A stretch of DNA of 64,000 nt from Alisma plantago-aquatica (Eukaryota > Streptophyta > Magnoliopsida > Alismatales > Alismataceae). Below the pieces are notes generated by a model. That model made no database searches and had not been told where the DNA came from. It saw only the letters and a program-made list of their open reading frames with translations. This document shows, piece after piece, positions 22,469-33,707 of this stretch. Where the stretch lies: contig OY856409.1 in NCBI GenBank assembly GCA_963693085.1, positions 1,337,297,915-1,337,361,914 of the forward strand, written 5' to 3'. The translations under genes and the position numbers were made by a program. The first letter of the stretch is position 1, and the number at the start of each line of letters is the position of its first letter.

Positions 22469-23420
22469 ATAGAAGCATGGAGGAAACCCATTTCTGAAGA
22501 ATATATTAGAGATTACATCTTCATAAGATATTCTAGTGTCTCAATGAGGATGTTAATCAGTTGGAAAATTACATTGTCACTCTCTTGAGGCATTTTTTGA
22601 GTTTATTAGACACCCTTTACGTATATAAAGGGTCATTCCAAGTGCTTCCTGCATTGGGTTTCATACTCTTGACCTTGTGAAGATTTATATAATCCAACTA
22701 TTTTCAGCATACCTAATGCATGCTAAAGAAATTGAATGCATCTTTTAAAAAGAACTATGATATGTTTTTTATGTCTTCTTGTAATTATCTACAGTGGTTT
22801 ACCCTATGTCAGGGTTGCACCACACATAGTTGGTACTACTTAATTTTATTTCAATTGAAATCTCACCCCTATTATTGATTTTTCAACTAGAGGAAATTAA
22901 ATATTTAGATCCCAAACACAAAAGACTAAGAAAGATGAGTTGAGAGTTATGCCACCCCACACCCACCCACCCACACACAAATAATGGAATTATCCAATGA
23001 GATCCTTTTCATGGAAAGAGAATGAAATCCCTTCATATATTTTGCTATTATTAATTATCTAACTATATAGGCTTTAAATCTATCAATTAATTTATACATC
23101 TCAAAAAGTGCACACCCAACATATTTATATATTATGCAATAATGTTAAACTTTTCAACATCTTGAATTCGGTTTTGGTTTGACCATTAGATACAATATAT
23201 GCATATTGTATAGATGATAAGAACATGAATCTATTCATGCAAATATTTTTGTGTTGAGGCAAAGGTAATGGTGCGCTCTTCATACATATGATTGTACTTG
23301 GTAACCAAACCCTTATCTTATGTTACTCAAAAGGATCTCTTGCTCTCTTCATAGTAGGACTCTCAGAAAATCATGCTCCCCTTCTCTCTATATATTTCCA
23401 TATATATTAAGGAATTAGGT
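22469..23420. other. Unassigned AT-rich DNA with a CCCACA microsatellite
   Basis: No reading frame, LTR end or repeat matching the rest of the window is visible. A short CCCACC/CACA run lies at about 22953-22979. The segment ends where the second copy of the 1-4818 duplication starts. Confidence 0.6.
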
Positions 23421-24314
23421 GGGGTTGTAGTTTTACTTTATGTATCTATAATTATTGAATAGTGTATGGTCATGTGTTGTGCGTAACATATGTAGTTTCT
23501 TTGACATACATATATTGTACATTTCTTGTGCGCAACCTAATGGAAAATTGCAGCATAACAAAAAACAATGCTTGAATCAATATGTGGAATTTGTGTAATT
23601 GTGATTTAAATGAACTTGTCAACCTAAAATTATCTAGTGAGAGAATCATGAATTGTTGTAAATATCGTTGAGGATGTTGTGATATGTCTAGGAAAAAATG
23701 AATGCTTGATGGTGATTGGGGTGAAGGTTGGTGGCCTTCTCATAAAATGGTGCTAGAGTCTAGTCTAATATGGAGTAATAATGGGAGAGTCAGGATTGGT
23801 GGTGTAAAGGATTAGATGAGAAAGAAAAGAAGTTGAAGAAGGCCAATAACTCAAACAGAGATTTTAGATTGGAGGAAGAATAAGTAATTGGGTGAAGGAT
23901 ACATAAGAAGAAAATCTACCATGGCTTGGAGACTCGCTCAAGTCTTCTTTAAAAGAAGAAGGGTGAAGGATGCATGCATCTCCTCATAGAACTCAAACAA
24001 TGCCTTAAACCCAAATTGGGATCTATAAACTAGCTCATGAATCCATCTTTATGTTCATTGCCCACCAAGCTTTGTGTCTCCATAGATCTCCTAAAATAAA
24101 GATAATTTCATCATGATCTTCACCAAAGTTAGGGATATCTTTATATCACCTCTAGAATTTCCATCAATTTATGAAATGCACCTTTCTCATCATGGTTTTT
24201 CCTCCCTACGTAGAGGATCTGACAAGGAGGAAAAAACCTCTTAAGAAGGAACCTAGGAACTTGCAAGAAGATAGGCGACAAAGAATGAATGACCAAAGTG
24301 GTTTTTTCTTCTAA
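23421..24314. repeat. Second copy of the family A flank
   Basis: It matches 1-895 with scattered substitutions. Nothing coding is seen. Its left edge at 23421 corresponds exactly to the first base of the window, so the true extent of the duplication cannot be judged. Confidence 0.85.
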
Positions 24315-24319
24315 GCAAC
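24315..24319. repeat. 5' target duplication GCAAC of solo LTR
   Basis: GCAAC before the LTR pairs with ACAAC at 29824-29828 (one change) and with the unchanged GCAAC at 36805-36809 in the downstream duplicated unit. Confidence 0.8.
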
Positions 24320-25213
24320 TGTAACATCCCTGACCTGGGTTATGTTCTAACCCCAGGAGTTTTGCTTAACAAAGTTGATTATATGCTTGTACTTATCCTG
24401 TGTAAAGTAATTAGGGCTCATGAGGAACTTATGTTTCAATTTTGGTCCTGTTTGAACAATGTTAAAGCAATGATTGCTTATTTTGGACTAAAGTGCAAAT
24501 TACCCAAGTTGAGGGGTTAACTTGCAAATTGCATATGATAAGATGTTCCTCTGATGTTGAGACATCATAAGGATGAATATGATGTAGTAGTATGGTTTCC
24601 ACAAGCCTGGACACCAAGATAGAGCTTGTTGGACAATGTTGTGCATTAAAACCTAGTTTTGGAGTAAAGTGCAATTTACCCAAAATCTAGGGTTCAATAT
24701 GCAAATTACCACTTCAACAAGGTCCCTAATGTTTCTTGGCATCATGTAGAGCAAATAAAATGAGAGGGGTGCTTCATTTGAATTAAGTCAGAGGAGAGAG
24801 AATCTTGATATTAAAATAATCAAGATTTATGCCTAATTGAAACCCTAATTCGATTTAGGGCAAAAATGAATAAAAATAATTGAAGGGCTTTTAACCAAAA
24901 TGTTTTGGGTTGATTTTGAATAAGGATGGAAGTTCCTTTGCCAAGATAAGGAACGAAAATATCCTAAGTAGGTGAAATTCCACTCACCATTATTATAAGG
25001 AAAAGAAAACCCACTCACATATGTATATTAATATAATAAGCATTAAGGTGCTTAATTTGATTTTCTTTAAATCATGGATAATGGAGAGGATTAAGAGGCA
25101 ATGAAGATAGCCTCGTCCTTAAGGATTTTGCGGAGAATTTGAGGGGGAAGAGGCGGTACCAATTTTGGAATTAAATGCATTTTAATAATGCATTTTCTCT
25201 TTCATTGAATTTT

Positions 25214-25221
25214 TATAAAAA
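25214..25221 (+). promoter_or_regulatory. TATA-like box of the solo LTR
   Basis: TATAAAAA, conserved with 1795 and 20792. Position in the LTR is about 895. Confidence 0.5.
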
Positions 25222-25330
25222 GGCATTTTCCTAGCCAAATGAAAGGATATTTCGACCCCACTTCTTCTCTTAGCTTGGAAACCGACCAAGGAAGCTAGGG
25301 AGGACCAGGAGGACGAACCCCAACCTGTGG

Positions 25331-25336
25331 GTAAGC
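25331..25336 (+). other. Putative 5' splice site, family A leader
   Basis: CCTGTGG/GTAAGC lies about 110 bp after the TATA-like box and is conserved in all three copies of this LTR region (1912, about 20908, 25331). Family B has GTAAGT at the matching place. Paired with 29359 it would give an intron of about 4.0 kb. Confidence 0.4.
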
Positions 25337-25722
25337 TCTTGACCTTCGTTCTCCTTGATTTCATGGTGGAAATCGAAAATAAATTATGGATTCCTTCTTA
25401 TTTCGATCTCCCTTTCAACCCTAGCCAACTTTTGCAATCAAAAGCTTGAGGACGAGCCTAGGGGGAGTTGCAAAAGCTTCATCCACCATTAATGGCGTGA
25501 TATTGGAGCTTTGGAGCTCAATTGGAGGCGGGTTTTATAACTTAAACCCTTAAACATTGCTACTGCATCAATTCTCTATGCTTTGTTGATTGATTTCTTC
25601 AATTTGATACACTCTTGTTTCTTTGCTGCAATTTCCATCAAGAACGGTTGCTGTTCTTGGTTGTTCGAAGGAAGGGGATGATGAAATCATCCTAGATTCT
25701 TATCCAAAGAAAATTACCAAGC

Positions 25723-26901
25723 AAAACCGTTTTGATAGCTACTCCAAATCGTTTTAATTTGATTGGCTATGCGGTTTCAGCAAACCGTTTAAGGGCAAAC
25801 GGTTTGAAACCGTTTGGGAGAAAACGGTTTCAAGACCGTTTGATATGGTTGACCAAGCGTTTACCGTTTGTGAATTTTGTTCCTAATTATGTAGGATGAT
25901 AACCCTCCAAATTTTAGGGATTAACTCCAAAGGAATAGAGAGTTGAAGGCCAATCAATCAGGCAATCGGATTGAATTATGTGCTGATTTTCAACCTGATT
26001 AACTTGACCTGGTTGAGCAAACGGTTTCAAGACCGTTTGAGATGGTTGACCAAGCATTGACCGTTTGGGATTCCTGTTCATAATTATGTTTATTAATAAC
26101 CCTCCAAACTTGAGGGATTAACTCCAAAGGAATCGTGAGTTGAAGCCTAATCAATTAGGGAAACCTAATTGGATTAAGTGCTGATTTTCAATCTGATTTT
26201 ATTGAACCTTTTGGGCAAACGGTCTCAAGACCGTTTGAGTGCGTTGACCAAGCGTCGAACGTTTGGAATTACTGTTCCTAATGATGTGATCTAATGACTC
26301 ACCGAAGTTGAGGGAGTAACTCCCAAGGAATCATGAGTTGAAGGCTATTCAATTAGGCAAACCCTAATTGAAAACAGTGTTGAAATTCCAATGAGTTAAG
26401 TTGAGATTTTGGGTTGATTAGCCCAAACGGTTTCAAGACCGTTTGGGGATCACCCAAACGGTCTCAAGACCGTTTGGGGATCACCCCAAGACCGTTTGGA
26501 GGTCTGGGGTCAAGTATATTTGACCAATTGAAGGTCCAACGGTACTAATCATATTGCAATGTAGTGCTGATCTGTTGATCAACTCGATAGACCAATCCAT
26601 GATGATTTTTCACTAGAATCCAAAGGTTGGATGGGCCAAACGGTCTCAAGACCGTTTGGAGCTCATCCAAACGGTCTCAAGACCGTTTGGTGGTCACCCA
26701 AGACCGTTTGGAGGTCTAGGGTTGAGTATGGTTAGGTGTTTGAAGGTCTAAAGGTACCAAGCTGTTATACAATGCAATGCTGATTTGGTGATCAATCCAA
26801 TGATCCAAACCTCAATTGGATGGCTTGGATTTGAGTGATATGATGGGAAAACTGTCTCAAGACCGTTTGGAGGTCATCCAAATGACCTCAAGACCGTTTG
26901 G
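25723..26901 (+). repeat. Palindrome cluster, solo LTR
   Basis: About nine paired and several half copies of AAACGGTCTCAAGACCGTTT, for example at 26020, 26218, 26426, 26457, 26639 and 26670. Some have CpG decay (AAACTGTCTC near 26850). Confidence 0.85.
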
Positions 26902-27566
26902 GGTCAGGTCATACCCAATTTGGATAATGGTTCAATAGTTTCAAAGTAACCAATCTTGCATTGATGAGTGTTGTTGGATCTTCAATTCCAAACCCTAATT
27001 CAATTGAATCAAGCCCTAATTGATGACCAATTGAGGGTCAATTGAGGGTCAAATTAGTTGAAGGTTGACCTATTAAACTCAATTGAAGTATGAGCATAGG
27101 TCCAATTGATGATTGGTTCCATGAATTCAATGGTTGAAGGTCCAATGCAATCAATTGAAACACAATTAGTAGCATGACTGATGATGAACTTCAAAGATCT
27201 AATTGGTGTTTATAAACCCTAATCCCATTGAGATCAGACCATAATTGAAGTCCCAATTGAGGGGTGAGCCATGATTCAAATGATGATTGAGTTTATGATC
27301 CAATTGGTTGAAGTTCCATTGATTAGAATTGAGTGTGGTTCAATTTGGTTAATTCAATTGGATACCTCATGTTATTGAAGGTCTAATTGATCAAACCTTT
27401 TTGAAAACCTAATGTGATTAGGTGGGAGATACCTTTAATGGTACTAGTCATTAATGCATAACAAATGCATGGACCCAATACATGATGTAAACCCTAATTG
27501 AGGCTGATTCAATGTATAACCTTAATAAGAGGCTGTCTACATGTGAAATCACTAATTAGGATGTTA

Positions 27567-27733
27567 GTAAACCCTAGTTGAGGGTGTATCCTTGTGAAAC
27601 CCTAGTGGAGGGTGTATCATTGTGAACCCTGGTTGACGGTGTAACCTTGTGAAACCCTAGTGGAGGGTGTATCATTGTGAACCATGGTTGAGGGTGTATC
27701 CTTGTGAAACCCTAGTTGAGGGTGTATCATTGC
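27567..27733 (+). repeat. Six-unit 27-28 bp tandem array, solo LTR
   Basis: Same six units in the same order as at 4148-4312, so the array did not change length after duplication. Confidence 0.85.
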
Positions 27734-29311
27734 GATTGTTTATAGGCAACTTTATAATAAAGTTATGCCTTAAACTAAGATAAGTCCATATCATGTGAGA
27801 TAGCTGGAAAATTCTAATGTGTGGCCTATGCATTATATGCTAAGGGTGAGTATTCTGTGATGGAATGTATTAAGAGGGGAAATACCTTAATACAAGATAA
27901 AGTTGGTTAACTCAAGAGGGTCTAAATTAATGAGAAATGGGAAACCCTAACCCTGGTAAGGGAATAGTGGTGTTACCCTTGAATAATGATGTTATATATT
28001 GTTTTGCATGGTGCTGATATGAAATTGATGTATTATCATCTGTACTAACCATGCAGGTATGATGTGATGATGAACATAGCCATGTATGAGCTATGACATT
28101 TTATGTATTGACATTGTTTATTGGGCCTTATGTGCCATGCTATACCTTATTGCCTAGTATGAGTTAATAAGAGAAGTAATGGGCCTTAAGTGCCATGAGA
28201 AGATGTTTATGTAATAAGCATCATATTTACCTTGGTCAGGTGACCTGAAGGTGATAATTACCTGAAAAAGTGGTAATAATGCTCAATGATGAGCTAAGGG
28301 TTTGAATACCCAGAACCATATGATTATGGCATTGAGTTGCAAAGGAATGAAAATTCCCAGTATTGAAATGAGGGACTGAGATCCCCATGTCTTATAAAGA
28401 CTGAGAAGTGATTAATGGAAATAGTACATGTTTTCTTTATAGCATTTGTCTTATTAAGTTATGTTTGGAAACTTTGCTGATGCTAAAAGAATATGATAAT
28501 ATACTTAATTAATCAAGTGATACCATATAATGTAGTTGCCCTGATCACAGATCCATCAACGTCAGAATTAGCTGAATGGTGAAACGAGTTTACTCGGAAC
28601 ATATATTTTTGAATATGTGGGGGTAATTGGGCAATTATATCCTTATGCCCCATAGGCATTGCTACGGGCTATGTCCTATGAACGGGATTGGTTACGGACC
28701 ATACCCCAATAAGAGCATGGCTACGGGCCATGACTCCACAAAATAATACCGGGCATTGGCTACGGGCCATATCCTGAAGAGAGTATATGCTATGGGCTAT
28801 AACTCTAATAGCGATGTTTCCAGTATACCCTGGAAAGCTATCTAGCAGAGACACAAGATGTCCTGCATGTTATCTCGTACTGACCGAGATAGTTGAGGTC
28901 ATGGGAATCCGGCTCTTCCATTGACCTATGTGTGGTACCGATGCTTTACGTAACCGTGGTCGGTTGGAGTATGAGCGGTATACCTCATCTCCTCAGGGCA
29001 TAAGTATGATTGTAAAACGTAATCAGCCGTGTAGCATATTTGCTTAGGGTTGAATTGCGAGAATCAATAGTTGATGATACATGGTCTATTATATCATAGT
29101 TGGATAAATGATATACATGTTCTTCATATTCCTTCTTAAATGAATGACTTGCTGCTTAATCAAGTTATAATTGAAATGATTGCATAGAGAATACTTCTCT
29201 GCATATCTTATTCAATGATTTACCTGCTGTTGAGTAAATATAATTCTACTGCTCAGTGTTATTCTATTATCGGCAATAACAATGTTTCTGGCGGAGAGTT
29301 ATATCTCTCGC

Positions 29312-29361
29312 TGGGACAATTTTTATAATTGTCTCACCCCCGTGGGATTAAATTTTTAGGT
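29312..29361 (+). other. Conserved hairpin and putative 3' splice site, family A
   Basis: GGGACAATTTTTATAATTGTCTC is an inverted repeat, followed by CACCCCCGTGGG and a T-run ending in TAG/GT at 29359. It is conserved with the family B LTR despite divergence elsewhere. Confidence 0.4.
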
Positions 29362-29828
29362 AACCTCCGACGAAAAGGCAAGGAACCTATTACAGAGGAA
29401 GAGCAGCAACAGCAGTAGCAGGGACAGCAGTAAATCCCAGGTGGGGATATGAGCTGTCAAGTTGTATATAGAAAGTCCTATGAGTCGTCTCTGTACTCTC
29501 GGGTCCTAGGAGTAATGTTTTGATGGATCGATCTGAGATTTTGGCTTTAAGCCTCGAGGGTTTTATACTACCTGTGTACAGTTAAGACAGAGTAGTTGAT
29601 GTTTGTATTCCTCGAGAAGTAATAGTACATGAGATGTATATATGAACCAGGATGTAAGGTTTTACTTTAGTTCTGAATGAAAGAGTTTTCCTGTGAATGG
29701 ATCTCTTTGCAAATGGTTTTAATTTTTAGTGATTTTCAGTAATCCGCTGCTAACGATCGCTTCCGCATGTTTTATTATTGTTAATGACACTTGTTATCTT
29801 AAATGATGGCGGGTGTCGTGACAACAAC

Positions 29829-30770
29829 CATAAAATAGGAATCTGGGATGGGGATCTAATGTTGGTGCAAAAAAGAATAAGGAAAGGAGGAACAATGAAT
29901 TAGTGGGCTTTGTGGTGGTGGAAGAGGTAGTATATAGTCAGGTGAAGATGAGGTATAGTTTTGTCCCTAACAATGACACTTGACTGGAGGTTGAGGCTAC
30001 AAATTGTGAGGGATATAAGGAGTGGAGACAAATCAAAATTTCCCACTCCCTCATGCTCTTGTTGACCAGTCATCTATGATTTTTTTTAATATTGACCTAC
30101 AAATAAGTATGGAACAACTAGCTAGCTAGTCCCTTGATCCTCTCTTACTAGAATGTTAGAGGAGTAGGACATGATAACACATACAATGGGTACATGAGAG
30201 GAAGAAAGAGGGTATATACTTCGACTCGAATTTCTCCCACCTAATGACACGTTGAAGGCTCATAACTAGATGCCCTCACCCCCCACACACACGACTTGCA
30301 TCCACTTTGTAGAGGGGCCACATTTTATGAATCTAACCGTCGGATCTTGAAGTAATGGTTTGGTCACGCCCCAATCCAATTGTCAGTATTTCTTTTACAT
30401 TATTCGGAATGTAATTATGAAATAACATTTAAGTTTATTTTAGTATAATAGTTTATGGAAATGTGAACGTGCAAGGTTAACTTCCTATTTATCATAATTA
30501 TTAGCATATGAGCTAGTTCTAAATCAAAACAATTTAAGTAATTGATCATTTAGATAGAATAAAGATTTAGACATAACTATTTTAGTCTACTAATCATTAA
30601 GTCCAATTAGATAACATAAGAAGTTGATAAAATGATTTTTTGTAAAACTTTTGCACCTGTTTAATCTCTATAATAACATTCCTTTTATGATTTTCCCATC
30701 TATTTTAATGACCTAGAACAACATTTGGATTTGACTTAATGACCTTTCTTAAATCCATACAGACTTATCA
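29829..30770. other. Unassigned flank downstream of the solo LTR
   Basis: AT-rich with no coding frame. A CTAACCGTCGGATCTTGA word at about 30335 is of a type met in small plant transposons, but no terminal inverted repeats are evident. Repeated at 36810-37750. Confidence 0.45.
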
Positions 30771-32220
30771 TCGGTTGCTACTGATACATCTTCGTCGTGA
30801 TCACAACACTTACATCTAGACATACGTTCCCAACCACAAGAAACCATCGGACATCTCGACCGAGACATACCTGAAGAGTAACGATTGACTGTCACGACCG
30901 CAGCTGTTCATCAACTGTCTCGATCGAGATGTGGTTGCAACCAGGGCATCAATGACGCCCAGACATTTGTTGTGACCAGAGCACTATCTTGACTAAGATG
31001 GGGTCGCAACATGGGCAGAAGAAGTAACCACTACAGAAGACACGACTGTGACTACAATAAGAGAAGTCATAATCGTAACCCATCTTGATCACGGTGAGGA
31101 ACTAAGTTGGTGGGCAATGCCTATATATAGGCCACAACGTCATACATGCAAAAGGGGGTCAGATCATCAAGAGCGACGAAGTGCTGCCCAACTCCAGAGC
31201 CATCCTCATTCATCTCCATTAGGTCTTAGATCTTTGTAGATGAAAGTTGGAGGAGAGAAAATATTTGTCATCCTCTTCTTCGAGAGAAAGAGTTGTCATC
31301 TTCAATGTCTACACCAGATCTATATCTGAAGAAGTATCTTTAATGTATCACCTCCTTCCTTCTTTAGATCTATCATCTCCCTCATGATGTACATTCACCC
31401 TCTTTGTTTATCTTGATGTATCTACACCTTTTTAGCGTCATTATGTTGCCCTTTAACATGAGTGGCTAAACATCTTACTTGGGTTGGGAGTAGCTACTAA
31501 GGCTCTCCCAACATGTATATACTTACATCCTTTTGAATATATGTATTCTTAACCATGATTATCTCCATACTCTTGTTCTTAAATACTTCAGTTGCATGAT
31601 TAGCTACCATATTGTGATGTATAATTTTTAATGCCTCTAAAGAGTAGTATTAAGATTACCTAAGTTTTATGGAGTTGCATGAATGCATGAAAATGTTGAA
31701 ATGCTAAAGTTAATGATCATATGATTTGATTTATGATTGTTTGTTTGCCGTCTCTCTCGAGAGACAACCTTATAATCTAGATCTATCCGAAGCTCGAGAG
31801 AGGAGGGAATATACAAATATGATGATTGCTTGTAATCTTGCTAAGGGTATACAAAGGAGTGTGAGTGTTGAATGTTGGTGAGAGATCTTAATAGGTGAAA
31901 TCTAATCCAAGTCTCCATCCATATCTTGTTTCCACATGTTCGTTTGCTTTGATCTCTTATTTTCTTCTTTATTTTTCTTTTACTCATTTTGTTTTGTTTG
32001 GAGTAATATTGTTCCGTAAGGAACACCATCTTAATCTACTCCTTAATTTGGTGTATTTGAGTCTAAGGCTCTATGTTCCTAATACTTGCCAACATTGTCC
32101 CTCTGGTTCGACCCCGATCTACTACATTGGACCCCATATAATAGTTGCAGGGGTCAGATTGTCGGGTTATAAATATAAGAGTCCAACTGCTTTAAATCTA
32201 CTATGTTTTAGACGTGTGAT
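30771..32220 (+). mobile_element. Possible degenerate LTR-like sequence
   Basis: A cluster of short inverted repeats (TCTCGACCGAGA near 30857, TCTCGATCGAGA near 30919) precedes a TATA box, TATATATAG at 31122. A GGTTCGACCCCGATCTAC stretch and GTTGCAGGGGTCAGATTGT follow near 32106-32162, reminiscent of the 3' part of some Ty3/gypsy LTRs. No clear termini, primer site or gene are visible. The 109-residue frame at 31895-32224 is best seen as chance. Repeated at 37752-39201. Confidence 0.3.
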
Positions 32221-33047
32221 TTAGGCCAGTCATAAGTATTAATCCTTGGATGAAGTACTATTTTGACTTCATATACTAAAAATTTTGTTCATATTAAAAC
32301 ATGACCATTAATATACGTAAATGGGCACCCTATCAAATCATTTAACTAAACTTCATAGGCATATCTAATCAAATTTAAGCAGTCACAAATAGGACTAGTT
32401 AAAATTGTCAATATTCATTCAAAGATAAATATATAATTTTTTATCAATTAAAAATCATAATTGCAGTTAAATATTATTAAGATAGTTATCACCACATAAG
32501 CCAATTATTGGAAAACTTAAACATAGATACAATTGTGCATCGACATATAAAGTGGGGAGGTTTGGTAGATGAGTAAAATAAACAAATTCAAGATCTTACT
32601 CCTGACATGCTTACTACAACTGATTCTACTACAAGCTTATAAGGTGGATACTTCCATCTCTTTCACACGTACTCATGATGCAATGACATAATGGACATGT
32701 TTAAGGAGAAATAGAAGAACCCACATGTATAGTTTGACGGACGACACATTTTAGAGTTATACCCACTCTATTGGTCTATTGGTCAACATAACGAACATAT
32801 ACTCCTAGATTGAATAAGTAAAAGAATGGATGTCCTAAAATAATTATTTAACCCAAAAAAGTTTGAATATTATTGTAAGCAACCCATGATTGGGACAAAT
32901 GAGGAGACCATCTTCTTTCAAAGTTGGACCTCTTGACTAAAATGACGGTGATGAGTTATACATCGTAATCAACCTAAGCCTTGTTAGATTTTTTTTTTAT
33001 AGAAATGGAGTATTATGTCTTCATAAAAGTTTATAAAGATGATCAGA

Positions 33048-33280
33048 GATGTCGAGAGGTAGTAGCTCGGTGGAGAAGGAGCGTGCTCCCCAGAGTAGGG
33101 GTCTGGATTCAAATCTCTGGTTGTGCGTCTCAGCACTCATTGGTTTCATCACACCACTCAACCTCTACGTGAGTTTACATGCTCCCCCCGATGTATGGGT
33201 AGTTGAAGGGGGGTGTTATGCCGTCAACAGGGGTTACAATCGCGACGCTCGTTCAGAAGACTTGGTTCCAAAAAGAGAAA
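33048..33280 (+). mobile_element. tRNA-derived SINE candidate
   Basis: A tRNA-like head shows an A-box-like TAGCTCGGTGG at 33063-33073 and a B-box-like GGATTCAAATC at 33105-33115, spaced as in a polymerase III promoter. Downstream is a non-tRNA body. The 3' end and target duplication are not clear, so limits are approximate. A tRNA gene is excluded because no 3' acceptor stem closes it. A second copy lies in the next duplicated unit. Confidence 0.5.
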
Positions 33281-33707
33281 ACCAGCTGAATCGAATTGCC
33301 ATGTTTGGCTTAATGTTTGTAGCTTGTTTAAAATTAGCTTAATTGTAAAGACATCTTTTCTCACGCCTATTCCCTCAACAACTGCAAAAGAGACGGGTTA
33401 CCGATGCACGGATAGGCATTGCCACCCCATAAAAATCCCAAATACTACCCGTGTTCTAGATGGGAGTGATCAAGGCATGAAGCACAGAAATAAGAATTCC
33501 TATTATGGCGAACCATTTTAGATCTTATTTATTAAATCTGTAGTTACTACCCACCAAGTGCCCATCGTCTCATTTACCACTACATGGATTTAGAGTGGTG
33601 AAGACTTGGAAAGCAAGCCTTGCAAATTGCACCACCACGGGTTTTATTGTTGTGTAGATGACACTCCAAGTCCAATTGCTTCCAGTGAGTACTAAATTTC
33701 ATCTGAG
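33281..33707. other. Unassigned unique-looking DNA before the duplication junction
   Basis: The tail of this stretch (up to 33707) equals the sequence up to 40661, just upstream of the ATL gene, so it is a copy of the distal upstream region of that gene. It has 26 bp (about 33556-33581) absent from the second unit, with CCAC at both ends of the missing part. Confidence 0.6.

Larger units (their letters stand above)
24320..29823 (+). mobile_element. Complete 5504-bp family A solo LTR
   Basis: It runs from TGTAACATCCC to GTCGTGACA without interior and is flanked by a 5-bp target duplication. It therefore arose by recombination between the two LTRs of a complete element. It defines the family A LTR: TATA at 25214, donor-like G/GTAAGC at 25331, palindrome cluster 25723-26901, telo-box-like array 27567-27733, GCTACGGGCCAT words 28660-28810, hairpins 29288-29335, acceptor-like TTTTTAG/GT at 29359. 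The length is extreme for a plant LTR. Confidence 0.9.
26727..33707. repeat. Tandem duplication unit 1 (6981 bp)
   Basis: This unit contains the last 3.1 kb of the solo LTR, its 3' target duplication, 3 kb of flank and a SINE. It is repeated directly at 33708-40661. The junction shares TGAG (26723-26726, 33704-33707 and 40658-40661), so the duplication used microhomology and not a long repeat. Confidence 0.93.

Noticed and set aside
21221..22473. ATAGA on both sides as target duplication of the family D LTR
   Set aside because: The left edge does not end in TG/CA, and the family A LTR does not resume after the right copy. A chance match cannot be excluded.
22953..22979. CCCACC/CACA microsatellite as a regulatory element
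   Set aside because: Short simple-sequence run with no gene nearby.
31895..32224. 109-residue open frame, repeated at 38876-39205
   Set aside because: Hydrophobic low-complexity translation of AT-rich LTR-like DNA. Its repetition is due to the tandem duplication and it has no domain.
33048..33120. Functional tRNA gene
   Set aside because: Internal promoter-like boxes are present, but no acceptor stem or anticodon arm can be folded convincingly. A SINE head is the better reading.
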